A stretch of DNA of 64,000 bases from Streptomyces sp. A0958 (GCF_004795035.1 NZ_SSBK01000004.1:248001-312000), one strand, 5' to 3'; counted from the first letter of the stretch, positions 52,774-61,912 are shown. Notes: generated by a model not told the origin, from the sequence alone. Numbers and translations are program-made.

Positions 52774-52880
52774 CCGGGGGCGCGCCGACCGACACGAGGC
52801 GATGGGAGCACAACCATCCATGCCCCTCGGAGGTCACAACAAGTGGGAGCAAACCACTCCTGAACACGCAAGGGGGAAAT

Positions 52881-53330
52881 ATGCGAAGCGTCCGTAATGT
52901 CGCAGCCGCCGGGGCCCTGACCACCCTGATGGTGGGAGCGACCGCCGCGTTCGGCACGACCGCCTCCGCGGCGCCCAACGTCACACCGCAGAGTGTCTGC
53001 GGGAACGCCTACAAGACCGTGAACTCCGCCGCCGTGGGCTCCCTCGGCACGATCTACCTGACGTACAACGCCTCGAACGGCAAGAACTGTGTGGTGACCA
53101 TCCGGTCCAACCCGGGCGCCGCTCAGGACATGTCCGCGTCCATCTACATCCCCGACACCGACGCCTGGGCGGACGACACCGGGAAGTTCACGTCGTACGC
53201 GGGCCCGGCCTACGCCTACGGCAAGGGCCACTGCGTGAGCTGGAGCGGCCACATCGCCAACGTGTACGTGTCGGTGGACAACTCCAACTGCGCTTCCCTC
53301 AAGGAGAACCGGGTCCTCGAAGTCCGCTGA
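52881..53330 (+). CDS. sapA: Spore-associated protein A-like secreted protein
   Basis: 149 residues from ATG 52881, with AGGGGGAAAT upstream. A signal peptide is cleaved after ASA near residue 30. The mature part (NVTPQSVCGNAYKTVNSAAVGSLGTIYLTYNASNGKNCVVTIRSN, then AGPAYAYGKGHCVSWSGHI) has four Cys and follows the pattern of the Streptomyces spore-associated protein A family. Function unknown; it is exported to the surface. It lies just after the synthetase genes (108 bp) but is probably a separate gene. Confidence 0.85.
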   Translation: MRSVRNVAAAGALTTLMVGATAAFGTTASAAPNVTPQSVCGNAYKTVNSAAVGSLGTIYLTYNASNGKNCVVTIRSNPGAAQDMSASIYIPDTDAWADDTGKFTSYAGPAYAYGKGHCVSWSGHIANVYVSVDNSNCASLKENRVLEVR

Positions 53331-53393
53331 CCCGCACCACCCCACACCGAACCCGCACCACCCCACACCGAACCCGCACCAGCCCACACCGAA
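53331..53393 (+). repeat. Three tandem copies of a 21-bp unit
   Basis: CCCGCACCACCCCACACCGA A units at 53331-53351, 53352-53372 and 53373-53393; the third has one base change. They begin right after the sapA-like stop codon. Confidence 0.9.
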
Positions 53394-53421
53394 CCCGTGC
53401 CCGGCACCCGCCGGGCACGGG
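53394..53421. terminator. Terminator hairpin after the 21-bp repeats
   Basis: A perfect 12-bp stem (53394-53405 with 53410-53421) closes a 4-nt loop. It lies between the sapA-like gene and the convergent DUF1838 gene. Confidence 0.8.
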
Positions 53422-53480
53422 TCCGGCACGCACGGGACGGCCGGTTCGAGGACTGGCCGGCGCCGGGGCTACGGCAGCCC

Positions 53481-54227
53481 TTAGGCAGACGGGTTGAGCT
53501 TGCGGAAGTACGTCCAGCTGGTCTCGTTGGGCTCGCTCCACCGCTCCGGGGCGTGGGCGAATTCCGGGTGATGGGCGGCGATGTAGGCGCGGGTGCGTCC
53601 GGGTGCCTCGGCGTACGAGCCCAGCTTCCGGCCCCGGCAGTGGAAGGTGAGGCCGCCGGGCGCCTGGCCCCGGGCCATCCACGGCAGCCACGGGGACATC
53701 CGCGTCCACGACATCGTGGCGGGAACGCCGGGCGCCGATCCGGCCAGATCGGCACGGTCGGCGAAGAACTGGAAGAGCTCCAGGGCCTTGTATGTGTCCC
53801 CGGCCGAGTGGGCGGGGTACTCGGCCACGGGCAGCGGCGAGGGGTAGGCCAGCGGGATCTCCAGGCTGAAGCACACCTGGGCACCCAGCTCGGTCGTCGG
53901 GACCGGGAAGGGGCGCCACTTCTGGTTGGCGGGGTCGTTCCAGACGTGCACCACCGGCAGGTCGTTCCAGGTCTCCAGGATCTCGCGGGTGCCGGGGTCC
54001 AGGTAGAAGGCGGCTTCGCGGGTGAGCAGCTGATAGGCGTCCGGACCGGCCTCGGTGTCCTGGACGAGGCGGGCGACGTTGAGCCCCTCGAAGCCGAAGA
54101 CGCGCTCATAGGGCTGGTCGGGCGCCCATGAGTACACATCACCCGTCCACCAGTACGTGACCTCCGCACCGTCGAGGGAGGCCCGGGTGCGGGCGAGGGA
54201 ACGGAGCAGCTCAGCGGGTGTCGTCAT
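53481..54227 (-). CDS. DUF1838-family protein
   Basis: 248 residues from ATG 54227. DUF1838 marks are VTYWWTGDVYSWAPDQPYERVFGFEGLNVARL, LLTREAAFYLDPGTREILETW and VWNDPANQKW, with a Trp/Arg-rich C-terminus (MSWTRMSPWLPWMARG). Family members are found across actinobacteria and proteobacteria; activity is unknown. No signal peptide is seen. Confidence 0.8.
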   Translation of the reverse strand: MTTPAELLRSLARTRASLDGAEVTYWWTGDVYSWAPDQPYERVFGFEGLNVARLVQDTEAGPDAYQLLTREAAFYLDPGTREILETWNDLPVVHVWNDPANQKWRPFPVPTTELGAQVCFSLEIPLAYPSPLPVAEYPAHSAGDTYKALELFQFFADRADLAGSAPGVPATMSWTRMSPWLPWMARGQAPGGLTFHCRGRKLGSYAEAPGRTRAYIAAHHPEFAHAPERWSEPNETSWTYFRKLNPSA

Positions 54228-54444
54228 GCCAAGCACTCTGCGCGAGCGCGGTTCCGGCCGGGCGCGAAACACTGCGACCAGGGCCGAAACGGCCGAAAAC
54301 CACCGCTGCGCGGCCCGGACCGGCCCGGGGGTTCCGACCCCGATTGCTCGCGAAGGCCGGTGAACCAACCGATGGCGCCGGCACCCGGAACCCCGGACCT
54401 TGTGCGGGCAGGCATCCACATCCCCGGCCCCTCGGGAGTGCTTC

Positions 54445-54758
54445 ATGCGTCGTCGTTCACCGCGCCGGCTTCTCGGCGTCCTCGCAGCCGTCACGGTCGC
54501 GTTCACCCTGTTTCCTCGGCGTCCGCTGTCGGTGCCGCCGAGCCGGCGCCCCCCGGACACCGCGGCCGCCGTCCAGCCCCTGTCGACCAGCACCGCGGTC
54601 GTCCTCGTCCACGGATACACCGGCAACGCCTCCAACTGGGTCACCGCGGGCAGCGCCAGCCGCTGTGCGCCCCGTACGCGTCCATCACTCGCCCCGCCAT
54701 CGCCGCCGCACCGGCCGACCCCGCGGCGCTCGCGGCCGAGGTTCACCCCGAACTGTGA
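54445..54758 (+). pseudogene. Truncated secreted lipase (class-2 type) and adjacent scrap
   Basis: From ATG 54445 a signal peptide (RRLLGVLAAVTVAFTLF) leads to VVLVHGYTGNASNWVTAG, the oxyanion-loop region of secreted bacterial lipases. The homology stops within 20 residues and no GxSxG nucleophile follows in any frame. In another frame, ending with TGA at 54758, is ASITRPAIAAAPADPAALAAEVHPEL, apparently the tail of a different gene. The locus is a deletion junction between unrelated remnants. Confidence 0.65.
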
Positions 54759-54784
54759 CGCGAAGGCCGGCCGCAGCAACGAAC

Positions 54785-55360
54785 GGCCCGCGTGCCGGCG
54801 CTCGGCTTGGGCTGCCGTCGCGCGTGCTGTACGGCGCTGGGCGGCGAAGGCCAGCCCGCCGCCCCCACCAGCGCCGTGGCCAGGGCCATGCCGAACGCCG
54901 GGCCGAGTGCCGCACCGGCCCCGGTGACGAGGGCCGGCCCGGCCATACAGCACAGCCCGTTGGCCGGCGATTCCAAGGCGAAGGCAGTGGGCAGCGCCTC
55001 GGCCCGCGGGCCCCGGAGCAGAGCCGGCCGGCGGGCGGCCGACAGCGCGCCCAGTTGCGGAATCGTCGCTCCCACCAGCGCTCCGGCCGCCCGCAGCAGC
55101 CCGTGCGGACCGCCGGTCTTGGTCGGGGCCAGCTGTGACAGCACAGCGGCGGTGTGCGCGAGGAGTGCGGGAGGCAGCACACGGGTCCGGCCGAATCGGT
55201 CGGTCGGCCGGGCGAGTTGGGCCCGATCAGTGCCTCGGTGACGGCGAAGCAACCGGTGACAAGGCCGGCCACGGTGTAGGAGCCGGTGCGGTCGTGCACC
55301 AGCCAGATGATGCCGTGGCTCGTCATGGCGATGCCCGTGCGGCCCGCGGACCGGGTCCAC
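54785..55360 (-). pseudogene. Frameshifted remnant of an MFS transporter
   Basis: On the minus strand, one frame reads MTSHGIIWLVHDRTGSYTVAGLVTG then CFAVTEALIGP; the continuation QLARPTDRFGRTRVLPPALLAHTAAVL, LVGATIPQLGALSAARRPALL and PTAFALESPANGLCCMAGPALVTGAG lies in another frame. Together these are MFS transporter helices 1-6 with motif A-like RPTDRFGRTR. A frameshift near 55215 and both ends missing make it non-functional. Confidence 0.75.
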
Positions 55361-55445
55361 CCGCGCCGACGCCGCGCGCGGCAGCGGGAGGCCGGTCCGC
55401 CCCCGGAGTCCTACGACGGCGCGGGCGCCGTCGGGTGTCCGGGCC

Positions 55446-56648
55446 TCAGGCCCGGCTGCGGCGGCGCCGCACCGCGGTGAAGCCCAGCGCGCCCGCTCCC
55501 GTCGCGACGAGGCCGGCCGCCGCGACCGCGGTCGCCGAGACGCCGCCGCTCCCGGTGCTGGCCAGTTGCGCGGTCATGCCGGAGGGCGTCGCGGTGGCGA
55601 CCGCCGCAGCGATCGTCGGGGAGGGGGTTACCGACGCGGCCGAGGCGGCCGACTGGGTCGGGGTCGGGGTGCCGGACGTGGACGCCGCCTTCACCGTGAT
55701 CGACGCTGACGTGCCGCAACTGGTGATGCCCCTGAACGGGATCGATCCCTCGTTGACGATCGCGCAGGGGCTCACGGTGGTCTTTCCGACCGGCGCGTCC
55801 TTGCGGTAGGTCACGCGGACCTTGGTGGACGTGCTGCTGTGGGCCGCGAGGGAGACGTCCTTGCCGATGACGTCGAAGCCGTAGACGTCCGGTTCGGCGT
55901 CGGCAGTGATCGGCTTGAGCGTCGTCCACTTCCCCGAGCGCAGTACCTGAACCGTGGTGTAGCGGTTGGTGAACAGCACATCGGTGACGTTCTCGTACGC
56001 CGACGCCGTCGGGTTGGTGACCGTGGCCCGGAAGGTGACCCCGGGCCCGCCCGCGACCGCGGTGGCGGGTACACCGGACAGCTGGGTGCTCAACCCGTGG
56101 ACCTGGACGGTGTCCACATCGGTGTCGTCGGCGGCGCCCGAGGCACCGTAGGAGATCATGGTCGTCAGCTTCAGGTGGTCGGTGCCGCCGTTGCTGTCGC
56201 CGTCGTGCGGGCTCCCCATGGGAAGGCCGAGGCGAAGTTGTGCGGTCCGCGACTTACCGGCGGCCAGCAGAAACGTCTCGGGCAGTTCGCCGGAGAACTG
56301 CATGTCGCCGTAGGTCAGCGGCACCGTCTTCCATGCCGTCCCGTCCAGCCGGTACTGCAGGCTGAGGGCGTTCGGCGGCAGACCGCCGCCGCCGTCGATG
56401 CGGTAGATCAGCCGGGCGGACGACGTGTCGTACGCTCCGGTGTTGGACGCCGTGGTGGTGAAGTCGACCGGCAGGCCGCCCAGTCCGATCTCCGCCGGTG
56501 CCGCGGTGGAAACGGAGAGAGCCGGCGGCATGGTGTCCGTCGGCACGGCCATGGCGGCAGGGGCCAGGACGGCTCCGGTGGCGGCCAGAAGGAGCCCGGC
56601 TCCCGCGGCCACGACGGACGAACGCAGCGTGCGTGCAGTGGTGTTCAA
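55446..56648 (-). CDS. Sortase-anchored surface protein with LASTG motif
   Basis: 400 residues from TTG 56648, chosen because CGGGGGA precedes it by 5 nt; no ATG or GTG fits. The signal peptide (VVAAGAGLLLAATGAVLAPAAMA) is long. The mature part is beta-rich with only two Cys (SPCAIVNE and SCGTSA), a Ser/Thr/Pro spacer, and a C-terminal sorting signal LASTG, hydrophobic stretch and RRRRSRA. LAxTG is the motif of class E sortase in Streptomyces, so it is attached to the cell wall. Function is unknown. Confidence 0.88.
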   Translation of the reverse strand: MNTTARTLRSSVVAAGAGLLLAATGAVLAPAAMAVPTDTMPPALSVSTAAPAEIGLGGLPVDFTTTASNTGAYDTSSARLIYRIDGGGGLPPNALSLQYRLDGTAWKTVPLTYGDMQFSGELPETFLLAAGKSRTAQLRLGLPMGSPHDGDSNGGTDHLKLTTMISYGASGAADDTDVDTVQVHGLSTQLSGVPATAVAGGPGVTFRATVTNPTASAYENVTDVLFTNRYTTVQVLRSGKWTTLKPITADAEPDVYGFDVIGKDVSLAAHSSTSTKVRVTYRKDAPVGKTTVSPCAIVNEGSIPFRGITSCGTSASITVKAASTSGTPTPTQSAASAASVTPSPTIAAAVATATPSGMTAQLASTGSGGVSATAVAAAGLVATGAGALGFTAVRRRRSRA

Positions 56649-56887
56649 GGTTTCCCCCGTAATGATTGTGTGCGGCGCGGCTGGTTGCCGCACCCGATGA
56701 CGGCGAGTGGTCGTGCCCCGCCGCCTCACACAGTTGGACAGGGCGTCCTGGCTTCGAGTTGTGGTCTCCATTACGACGGTTCTGTCACGCAACGGTCTTG
56801 TACGCGTACGATCGGCCATCGCCCCGGCGACCGGCCGCAGGCGCCTTCCGCCGCCGCGCGTCGCCGCGGCGGCCGGCCCGTTCCGAG

Positions 56888-57958
56888 TCAGAAGTGGTCC
56901 ACGTCGACGACGGCCCGGGCGAAGGCGGCGGGTGCCTCCTGCGGCAGGTTGTGGCCGATGCCCGCCAGCGTTCGATGGTCGTACGGGCCTGTGAACTGGC
57001 GCCGGTATGAGGCCCCGTCATCCGCCGGCGCGAACGGGTCCAGCTCGGCGTCGAGGGTGATGGTGGGGACGGCGATGGTCGGCATGGTGAACAGCACCCG
57101 TTCGTAGCGGTCGTAGCGGCGCTCGCCGTCGGCGAGTCCGAGCCGCCAGCGGTAGTTGTGGATCACGATGTCGGCGTAGTCCGGGTTCTCGAAGGCCGCG
57201 GCCGTGCGCGCGAAGGTGGCGTCGTCGAAGTCCCAGGTGGGGGACACGGTGTCCCAGACCAGCCGGCACAGCTCGGGCCGGGTCCTGGCATCCTCCATGG
57301 CGCTGCGGCCCCGCTCCGTGGCGAAGTAGTACTGGTACCACCACGCGTGCTCGGCCTTCGGGGCCAGAGGCGTCTTCTGGGCCTCCACGTCGGTGATGAG
57401 GTATCCGCTCACCGATACGAGCGCCTTGACGCGCTCCGGCCACAGGACCGCCATGATGTCGGCGGTGCGCGAACCCCAGTCGAAGCCGGCCAGCACGGCC
57501 TTCTCGATCTTGAGCGCGTCCATGAGGGCGAGGACGTCCAGGGCGACCGCCGACTGCTGGGCGTTGCGGAAGGTACGGGAGGACAGGAAGCGCGTCGTGC
57601 CGTGACCGCGCAGGTAGGGGACGATCACCCGGTACCCCTGGGCGGCGAGGAGGGGCGCGGCGTCGACGTAGCTGTGGATGTCGTAGGGCCAGCCGTGCAG
57701 GCAGATGACCACGGGACCGTGAGCCGGTCCCGCCTCGGCGTAGCCGACGTTGAGCAGCCCGGCCCTGATCTGCTTCAGCTCGCCGAAGGACGTGTGGGCT
57801 CCGGGAGCCGTCGCGGGCACGGCCGGCGCCGGTGCCCCGCTTCCCGTCCGAGGTGCGGCCGACGCGGTCGCTGCTGTCTGGAGCCCGGCGGCCATGGAAG
57901 CGGCCGCCGCGCCGGTGCCGAGACCGACGGCCTTGCCGAAGGTACGCCTGTTGATCAT
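56888..57958 (-). CDS. Tat-exported epoxide-hydrolase-like alpha/beta hydrolase
   Basis: 356 residues from ATG 57958. The N-terminus has a twin-arginine signal (NRRTFGKAVG then a hydrophobic run). The hydrolase has HGWP (residues 88-91, oxyanion hole), GFDWGS with Asp 160 as the likely nucleophile (epoxide hydrolase or haloalkane dehalogenase type), and catalytic His 336 in GIGHNLPQE. A cap domain lies between. It would act on epoxides or related compounds outside the cytoplasm. It is divergent from a tetR fragment. Confidence 0.9.
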   Translation of the reverse strand: MINRRTFGKAVGLGTGAAAASMAAGLQTAATASAAPRTGSGAPAPAVPATAPGAHTSFGELKQIRAGLLNVGYAEAGPAHGPVVICLHGWPYDIHSYVDAAPLLAAQGYRVIVPYLRGHGTTRFLSSRTFRNAQQSAVALDVLALMDALKIEKAVLAGFDWGSRTADIMAVLWPERVKALVSVSGYLITDVEAQKTPLAPKAEHAWWYQYYFATERGRSAMEDARTRPELCRLVWDTVSPTWDFDDATFARTAAAFENPDYADIVIHNYRWRLGLADGERRYDRYERVLFTMPTIAVPTITLDAELDPFAPADDGASYRRQFTGPYDHRTLAGIGHNLPQEAPAAFARAVVDVDHF

Positions 57959-58012
57959 GTGAAGCCTCCGTCGTGCGGTGGACCGCCGCAACGCGCGTGC
58001 GCGGGCGTGGGC

Positions 58013-58459
58013 GTGCGGTGGGGAATCGCCGAACGGGCCGCCGTGGGCAAGGCGACCGTCTACCGCAGCTACCCCACCAAGGAAGACCTGGTGGCGGCTG
58101 CCGTGAACCACCGGCTGACGGAGCTGGAGCGGGCGACCGCCGCCGCGCTGCAAGAGGCCGACCCGTACAGGGCGTTCGCCGACTATGTGCTCCGCCTCTT
58201 CGAGGCGCTCGCCGGCGACCGGCTGCTGGCGGAGGTGCTCGCCGACGCCGGCGTCGGAAACGGCTCCGGCCTGCTGATCCAGCTGTCGGAACTGATGGAG
58301 GCGGCCAAGGCCACCGGAAAGGTCCGGGACGACGCCTCGGTGCTCGATCTGCGCATCGTGCTCTGCGGCCTCGCCGTCCAGCTGATCAAGATCGCCGACC
58401 GGGACCCCGCCCTCTGGCGCCGGTACGGCGCACTGACCCTCCAGGCACTGCGCCCCTGA
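58013..58459 (+). pseudogene. TetR-family regulator lacking its N-terminal helix
   Basis: From GTG 58013 the frame reads IAERAAVGKATVYRSYPTKEDLVAAAVNHRLTE, i.e. the recognition helix and later part of a TetR HTH. Helix 1 and the start of helix 2 (about 25 residues) are missing, and no upstream ATG restores them in frame. The ligand-binding domain is intact to the TGA. It probably no longer binds DNA; if it is still made, it would be an altered form. It is divergent from the epoxide-hydrolase gene, which may have lost its repressor. Confidence 0.65.
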
Positions 58460-58517
58460 CCACACCCGGGAGGCGGTCGGACCGGCGGCGCGCCCGGCCG
58501 AGGGCCGACGTCATTCC

Positions 58518-59318
58518 TCACTCCTTCAGGCCGTAGAAGCGCATGGCCGAATTCGGGGTGAAGCCGATCCGCGGATACACCGGCGCGCCCGCGGCGGTCG
58601 CGTGCAGCGTGGCACGGGTCAGGCCGGTGGCCCGGGCGCCCTCGTACAGCGCTTTGCGCGTCACCGCCTCCCCGTATCCCCGCCGTTCCCACCGCGGATC
58701 GGTGGCGACGAGCACCACGAAGAGCCGCCCCTTCGCCTCCACGGTCGCGGCACACGTCACGGGTACGCCCTGCCGCAGCCCCAGGTAGGCGTGTACCCCG
58801 CTCTTCCAGAGCGAGGAGCCCGCGATCCCGTCACGGCCAGCCTCCGGAGGAAACCCGTAGGCGTGTGAGTTGAGGTCCGCGTAGGCGAGCAGTTGCTCGT
58901 CATCGCTCACACGGACGAACTCCAGCTCGGGATGGACCGGTTCGGGAAGCGGGAACAGGTTTCCGGCCATGCCCGTGCCGGGAAAGGCGTACGCGAGGCC
59001 GGCCCGCTCGGCCGCCTCGTCCAGCGCCGTACGCCCCTCCTCGTCGAGGAGCCCTTCGAAGACCCACAGGAAACCCGGCTGCCTCTTCGCCCGCATGATG
59101 TCCGCCGCCTGCCCCATACGCTGACCGACGAGCCGCGCGTCCGCGCCGACATCGGTCAGGGTGACGCAGTTCCAGAACGCGAAGCCGCAGTCGGCCCAGC
59201 GAACAGCGATCCCCGGCAGGTCCCGCACGTCCGCGTTCGCATCCCGGTCGAGCACCATGGCCCGCCAGCCCACGGCGAGTTGCTCCATTGATTCGACCGA
59301 CTCCGCGAGATCCGCCAC
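58518..59318 (-). CDS. GNAT-family acetyltransferase
   Basis: 266 residues from GTG 59318, with CGGGAG 5 nt upstream. The acetyl-CoA-binding segment is VVLVATDPRWERRGYGEAVTRKAL, and the C-terminal block AGAPVYPRIGFTPNSAMRFYG is typical of GNAT enzymes. The N-terminal 120 residues form a divergent first half, as in two-domain actinobacterial GNATs. Target unknown. It is divergent from the methyltransferase gene across 137 bp. Confidence 0.85.
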   Translation of the reverse strand: MADLAESVESMEQLAVGWRAMVLDRDANADVRDLPGIAVRWADCGFAFWNCVTLTDVGADARLVGQRMGQAADIMRAKRQPGFLWVFEGLLDEEGRTALDEAAERAGLAYAFPGTGMAGNLFPLPEPVHPELEFVRVSDDEQLLAYADLNSHAYGFPPEAGRDGIAGSSLWKSGVHAYLGLRQGVPVTCAATVEAKGRLFVVLVATDPRWERRGYGEAVTRKALYEGARATGLTRATLHATAAGAPVYPRIGFTPNSAMRFYGLKE

Positions 59319-59455
59319 CACAACTCCCGAATGTATTGAGCGCACAAAGAGCCGGCCGGATGCGGCCTGATGCCCGCTGTCGCTGGGATCATAGATTCCG
59401 TCCAGGGGTTCGCGGGGTGGTTCGTGAACATGTGCACCTTTCGAGGGGATGCCGA

Positions 59456-60379
59456 GTGGCACATGAGGAACGACGAGACATTAGCCGGGCCGCCGGCCGG
59501 GGCGTCGACGTGGACGAAGGCGTCGGACGGACCGCCCTGATGGTGGCCGCGGCGCGCGCCATCGAGGCCGGCCGCCCCGACGCCCTGGCCCGCGACACCT
59601 ACGCCGAGCACTTCGTACGCGCGTCCAGCGCCAGCGCCGACTGGCCCGTCCACCCGGACCAGGTGCCCGGGAGGGACACCGACCCGTTGTGGGGCAGGCT
59701 GGGCCGCTTCTTCGCGCTGCGCACCCGGGTGTTCGACGACTTCCTGCTGGACCGGGCGGCGGCGGGAACCCGGCAGGCCGTCATCCTGGGCGCCGGTCTC
59801 GACTCCCGCGCCTACCGGCTGGCGTGGCCGCCCGGCTGCACGGTATTCGAGATCGACCGGGCGGAGGTCCTCGCCTTCAAACGGACCGTCCTGGACAGGC
59901 TGGGAGCCGTACCGTCGGCCGAACGCCACCCGCTCGCAGCGGATCTGCGCCACGGCTGGATCGAGCGGCTGATCGCGGCCGGGTTCGATCCGAAGCGCCC
60001 CACGAGCTGGGTGGCCGAAGGGCTGATCCCGTATCTGCCACCCGCCGCGGAACGCGCCCTGATCGACACCGTCGTCGTGAACAGCGCGGCGGGGAGCGCC
60101 CTGGCCTACGAGGTGAAGCACGGCGCGAAGCCGGCCGCAGCCGCCGACTATCCCCTGCACACGGTCGTACGCGAACGGATCGGCGTCGACCTGTCCGCTC
60201 TGTTCGACCCCGAGCCCCGGCCCGACTCGGCGGCCGGCCTCACCGCCCGGGGCTGGGCCACGACCACCCGCACACCGTTCGACTTCACCCGGCAGTACGG
60301 CCGCGGCCCCCTCCCGCAGACCAACGACACGCTGGCCGCCAACCAGTGGATCTTCGCGTCCGCACCGTCCCGAGGGTGA
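59456..60379 (+). CDS. PPM1/TIGR00027-type SAM-dependent methyltransferase
   Basis: 307 residues from GTG 59456, with GAGGGGA 6 nt upstream. The family signature is complete: VGRTALMVAAARAIE at the N-terminus, FFALRTRVFDDFLLDRAA, ILGAGLDSRAYRLAWPPGCTVFEIDRAEVL (SAM site) and SWVAEGLIPYLPPAAERALIDTV. In mycobacteria and streptomycetes this family methylates carboxyl or hydroxyl groups of small molecules. No biosynthetic partner is adjacent. Confidence 0.93.
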   Translation: MAHEERRDISRAAGRGVDVDEGVGRTALMVAAARAIEAGRPDALARDTYAEHFVRASSASADWPVHPDQVPGRDTDPLWGRLGRFFALRTRVFDDFLLDRAAAGTRQAVILGAGLDSRAYRLAWPPGCTVFEIDRAEVLAFKRTVLDRLGAVPSAERHPLAADLRHGWIERLIAAGFDPKRPTSWVAEGLIPYLPPAAERALIDTVVVNSAAGSALAYEVKHGAKPAAAADYPLHTVVRERIGVDLSALFDPEPRPDSAAGLTARGWATTTRTPFDFTRQYGRGPLPQTNDTLAANQWIFASAPSRG

Positions 60380-60615
60380 AACAGGCCCAGGCGGAAGGCG
60401 GGGCCACTCGCGGCCCCGATCCGGGTAGGCGCCGGCATTCCGGCGAGGCCGCCCTTCGTCCCGCGCCGCTGCCTGACCATGGCCGCCGAGAAAAGGTGAT
60501 GCGGTTCGAGCCGGCCCTCATGTGAAGGCGCACGGCCCCGGTCCGCCTCTGCGTGGCCGGAAGGCCGCGCCCGGCTGTGCACGGTACTGAAGGAGGCAGC
60601 GGATCGCCGCGGACG

Positions 60616-61767
60616 CTACCGGGTCGCCGGGCCCTCGGTGAAGAACGCCACCATCCGGTCCAGCCCCTGTGGACCGAACATCATGTCCAGGCTCCCGGCG
60701 GACTCCGTCGCAAAGGCTTCGCTGCGCGGGAAGAGCGCTTCCTCGTACGCGGACAGCGCGGCCTCGATGTCGCCGGGACGGGCGGCGACCGCCAGCGCGA
60801 GTTCGGCTCCGTCGAACATGGCCAGGTTGGCCCCTTCGCCGGCGAAGGGGGACATCAGGTGGGCGGCGTCACCGAGCAGCGTCACGCCCGGCGTGCGGTC
60901 CCAGCGGTGGCCCACCGGCAGGGCGTGGATGCGGCGCGGAGCGAGGGTGTCGGCGTCCGCCACCAGCCGCCGCAGTCCCTCGTCCCAGCCCTGGAAGCGG
61001 GACAGCACGGCTTCCTTGGCCGTGTCCGGGTCGCCGCCGAAGTCGACCGTGTCGAGCCAGCCCTCGTCCGCCCTGAGGGCGGCGTAGACGTGCAGACTGC
61101 CGTCGGTTTCCCGGTGCGCGAGGAAGCCGCGTTCGTCGCCCAGGCAGAGGAAGAACCCGCCGCCGATGACGGCCGCGCTGCGCGGGTGACGGGTGTCCGC
61201 CTCCAGCAGATCGCACTCCACGAAGGAGATCCCGGTGTAGGCGGGCCGTGCGTCCGAGACCAGCGGCCGTACGCGCGACCAGGCACCGTCACCACCGATC
61301 AGCAGGTCGGTGGTGACGGCGGAACCGTCGGCGAACGTCACCTCGTGGCGGCCGTCGCCCAGCGCGCGGGCGGCGGTGACCTTCCTGCCCCAGCGGATCG
61401 TGCCGTCGGGCAGTGAGTCGAGGAGCAGGTCGCGCAGGTCGCCGCGGTCCACCTCGGGGCGGCCGCCGTCGCCGTCGTCCTCCTCCGAGACGTGGACGGT
61501 GCCGTCGGGGCCGAGCAGCCGCATGGCCTGTCCGCCCTCGTGGACGATCGCGCGGAAGCCGTCGTGGAGACCGGCGGCCTGCAGGGCCTTCTGCCCGTTC
61601 TCCTCGTGGATGTCGAGCATGCCGCCCTGAGTGCGGGCCGCGGACGACGCCTCCAGCTCGAAGACGGCGGCCTCGATGCCGTGGACATGGAGTACGCGGG
61701 CAGCGGTGAGACCACCGAGGCCCGCGCCGATGATCGCGATGGGGTGGTGAGTGCTGTGAGTGCTCAT
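60616..61767 (-). CDS. FAD-dependent monooxygenase, TetX-like
   Basis: 383 residues from ATG 61767, with AGGAG upstream. The FAD dinucleotide motif GAGLGG is at 14-19; ARTQGGMLDIHEENGQKAL is the substrate-side loop of the TetX (tetracycline destructase-like) and related group; the second FAD motif is LLGDAAHLMSPFAGEGANLA. The gene is downstream of a TetR-type regulator and behind two operator palindromes, so it is likely an inducible detoxification or tailoring enzyme. Substrate is not assigned. Confidence 0.9.
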   Translation of the reverse strand: MSTHSTHHPIAIIGAGLGGLTAARVLHVHGIEAAVFELEASSAARTQGGMLDIHEENGQKALQAAGLHDGFRAIVHEGGQAMRLLGPDGTVHVSEEDDGDGGRPEVDRGDLRDLLLDSLPDGTIRWGRKVTAARALGDGRHEVTFADGSAVTTDLLIGGDGAWSRVRPLVSDARPAYTGISFVECDLLEADTRHPRSAAVIGGGFFLCLGDERGFLAHRETDGSLHVYAALRADEGWLDTVDFGGDPDTAKEAVLSRFQGWDEGLRRLVADADTLAPRRIHALPVGHRWDRTPGVTLLGDAAHLMSPFAGEGANLAMFDGAELALAVAARPGDIEAALSAYEEALFPRSEAFATESAGSLDMMFGPQGLDRMVAFFTEGPATR

Positions 61768-61841
61768 CGGGTGCTCCTGGAGGTGAGGGGACACGTCACG
61801 TTGTGCGCGGCAGTGTCGGGCCGTTCACCTCACCACCGTAA

Positions 61842-61871
61842 CGAACGCGTTCGGAACGAACAAGTTCGTTC
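61842..61871. promoter_or_regulatory. Paired palindromic operators upstream of the FAD monooxygenase
   Basis: CGAACGCGTTCG (61842-61853) is a perfect palindrome. It abuts GAACGAAC-AA-GTTCGTTC (61854-61871), also perfect. The two face the FAD monooxygenase promoter and lie after the TetR stop. Both are typical of TetR-family sites. Confidence 0.75.
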
Positions 61872-61912
61872 ATGGTGTCACGGAGGCGTGGTGCCGCGCA
61901 GTGGCTGCTGAC

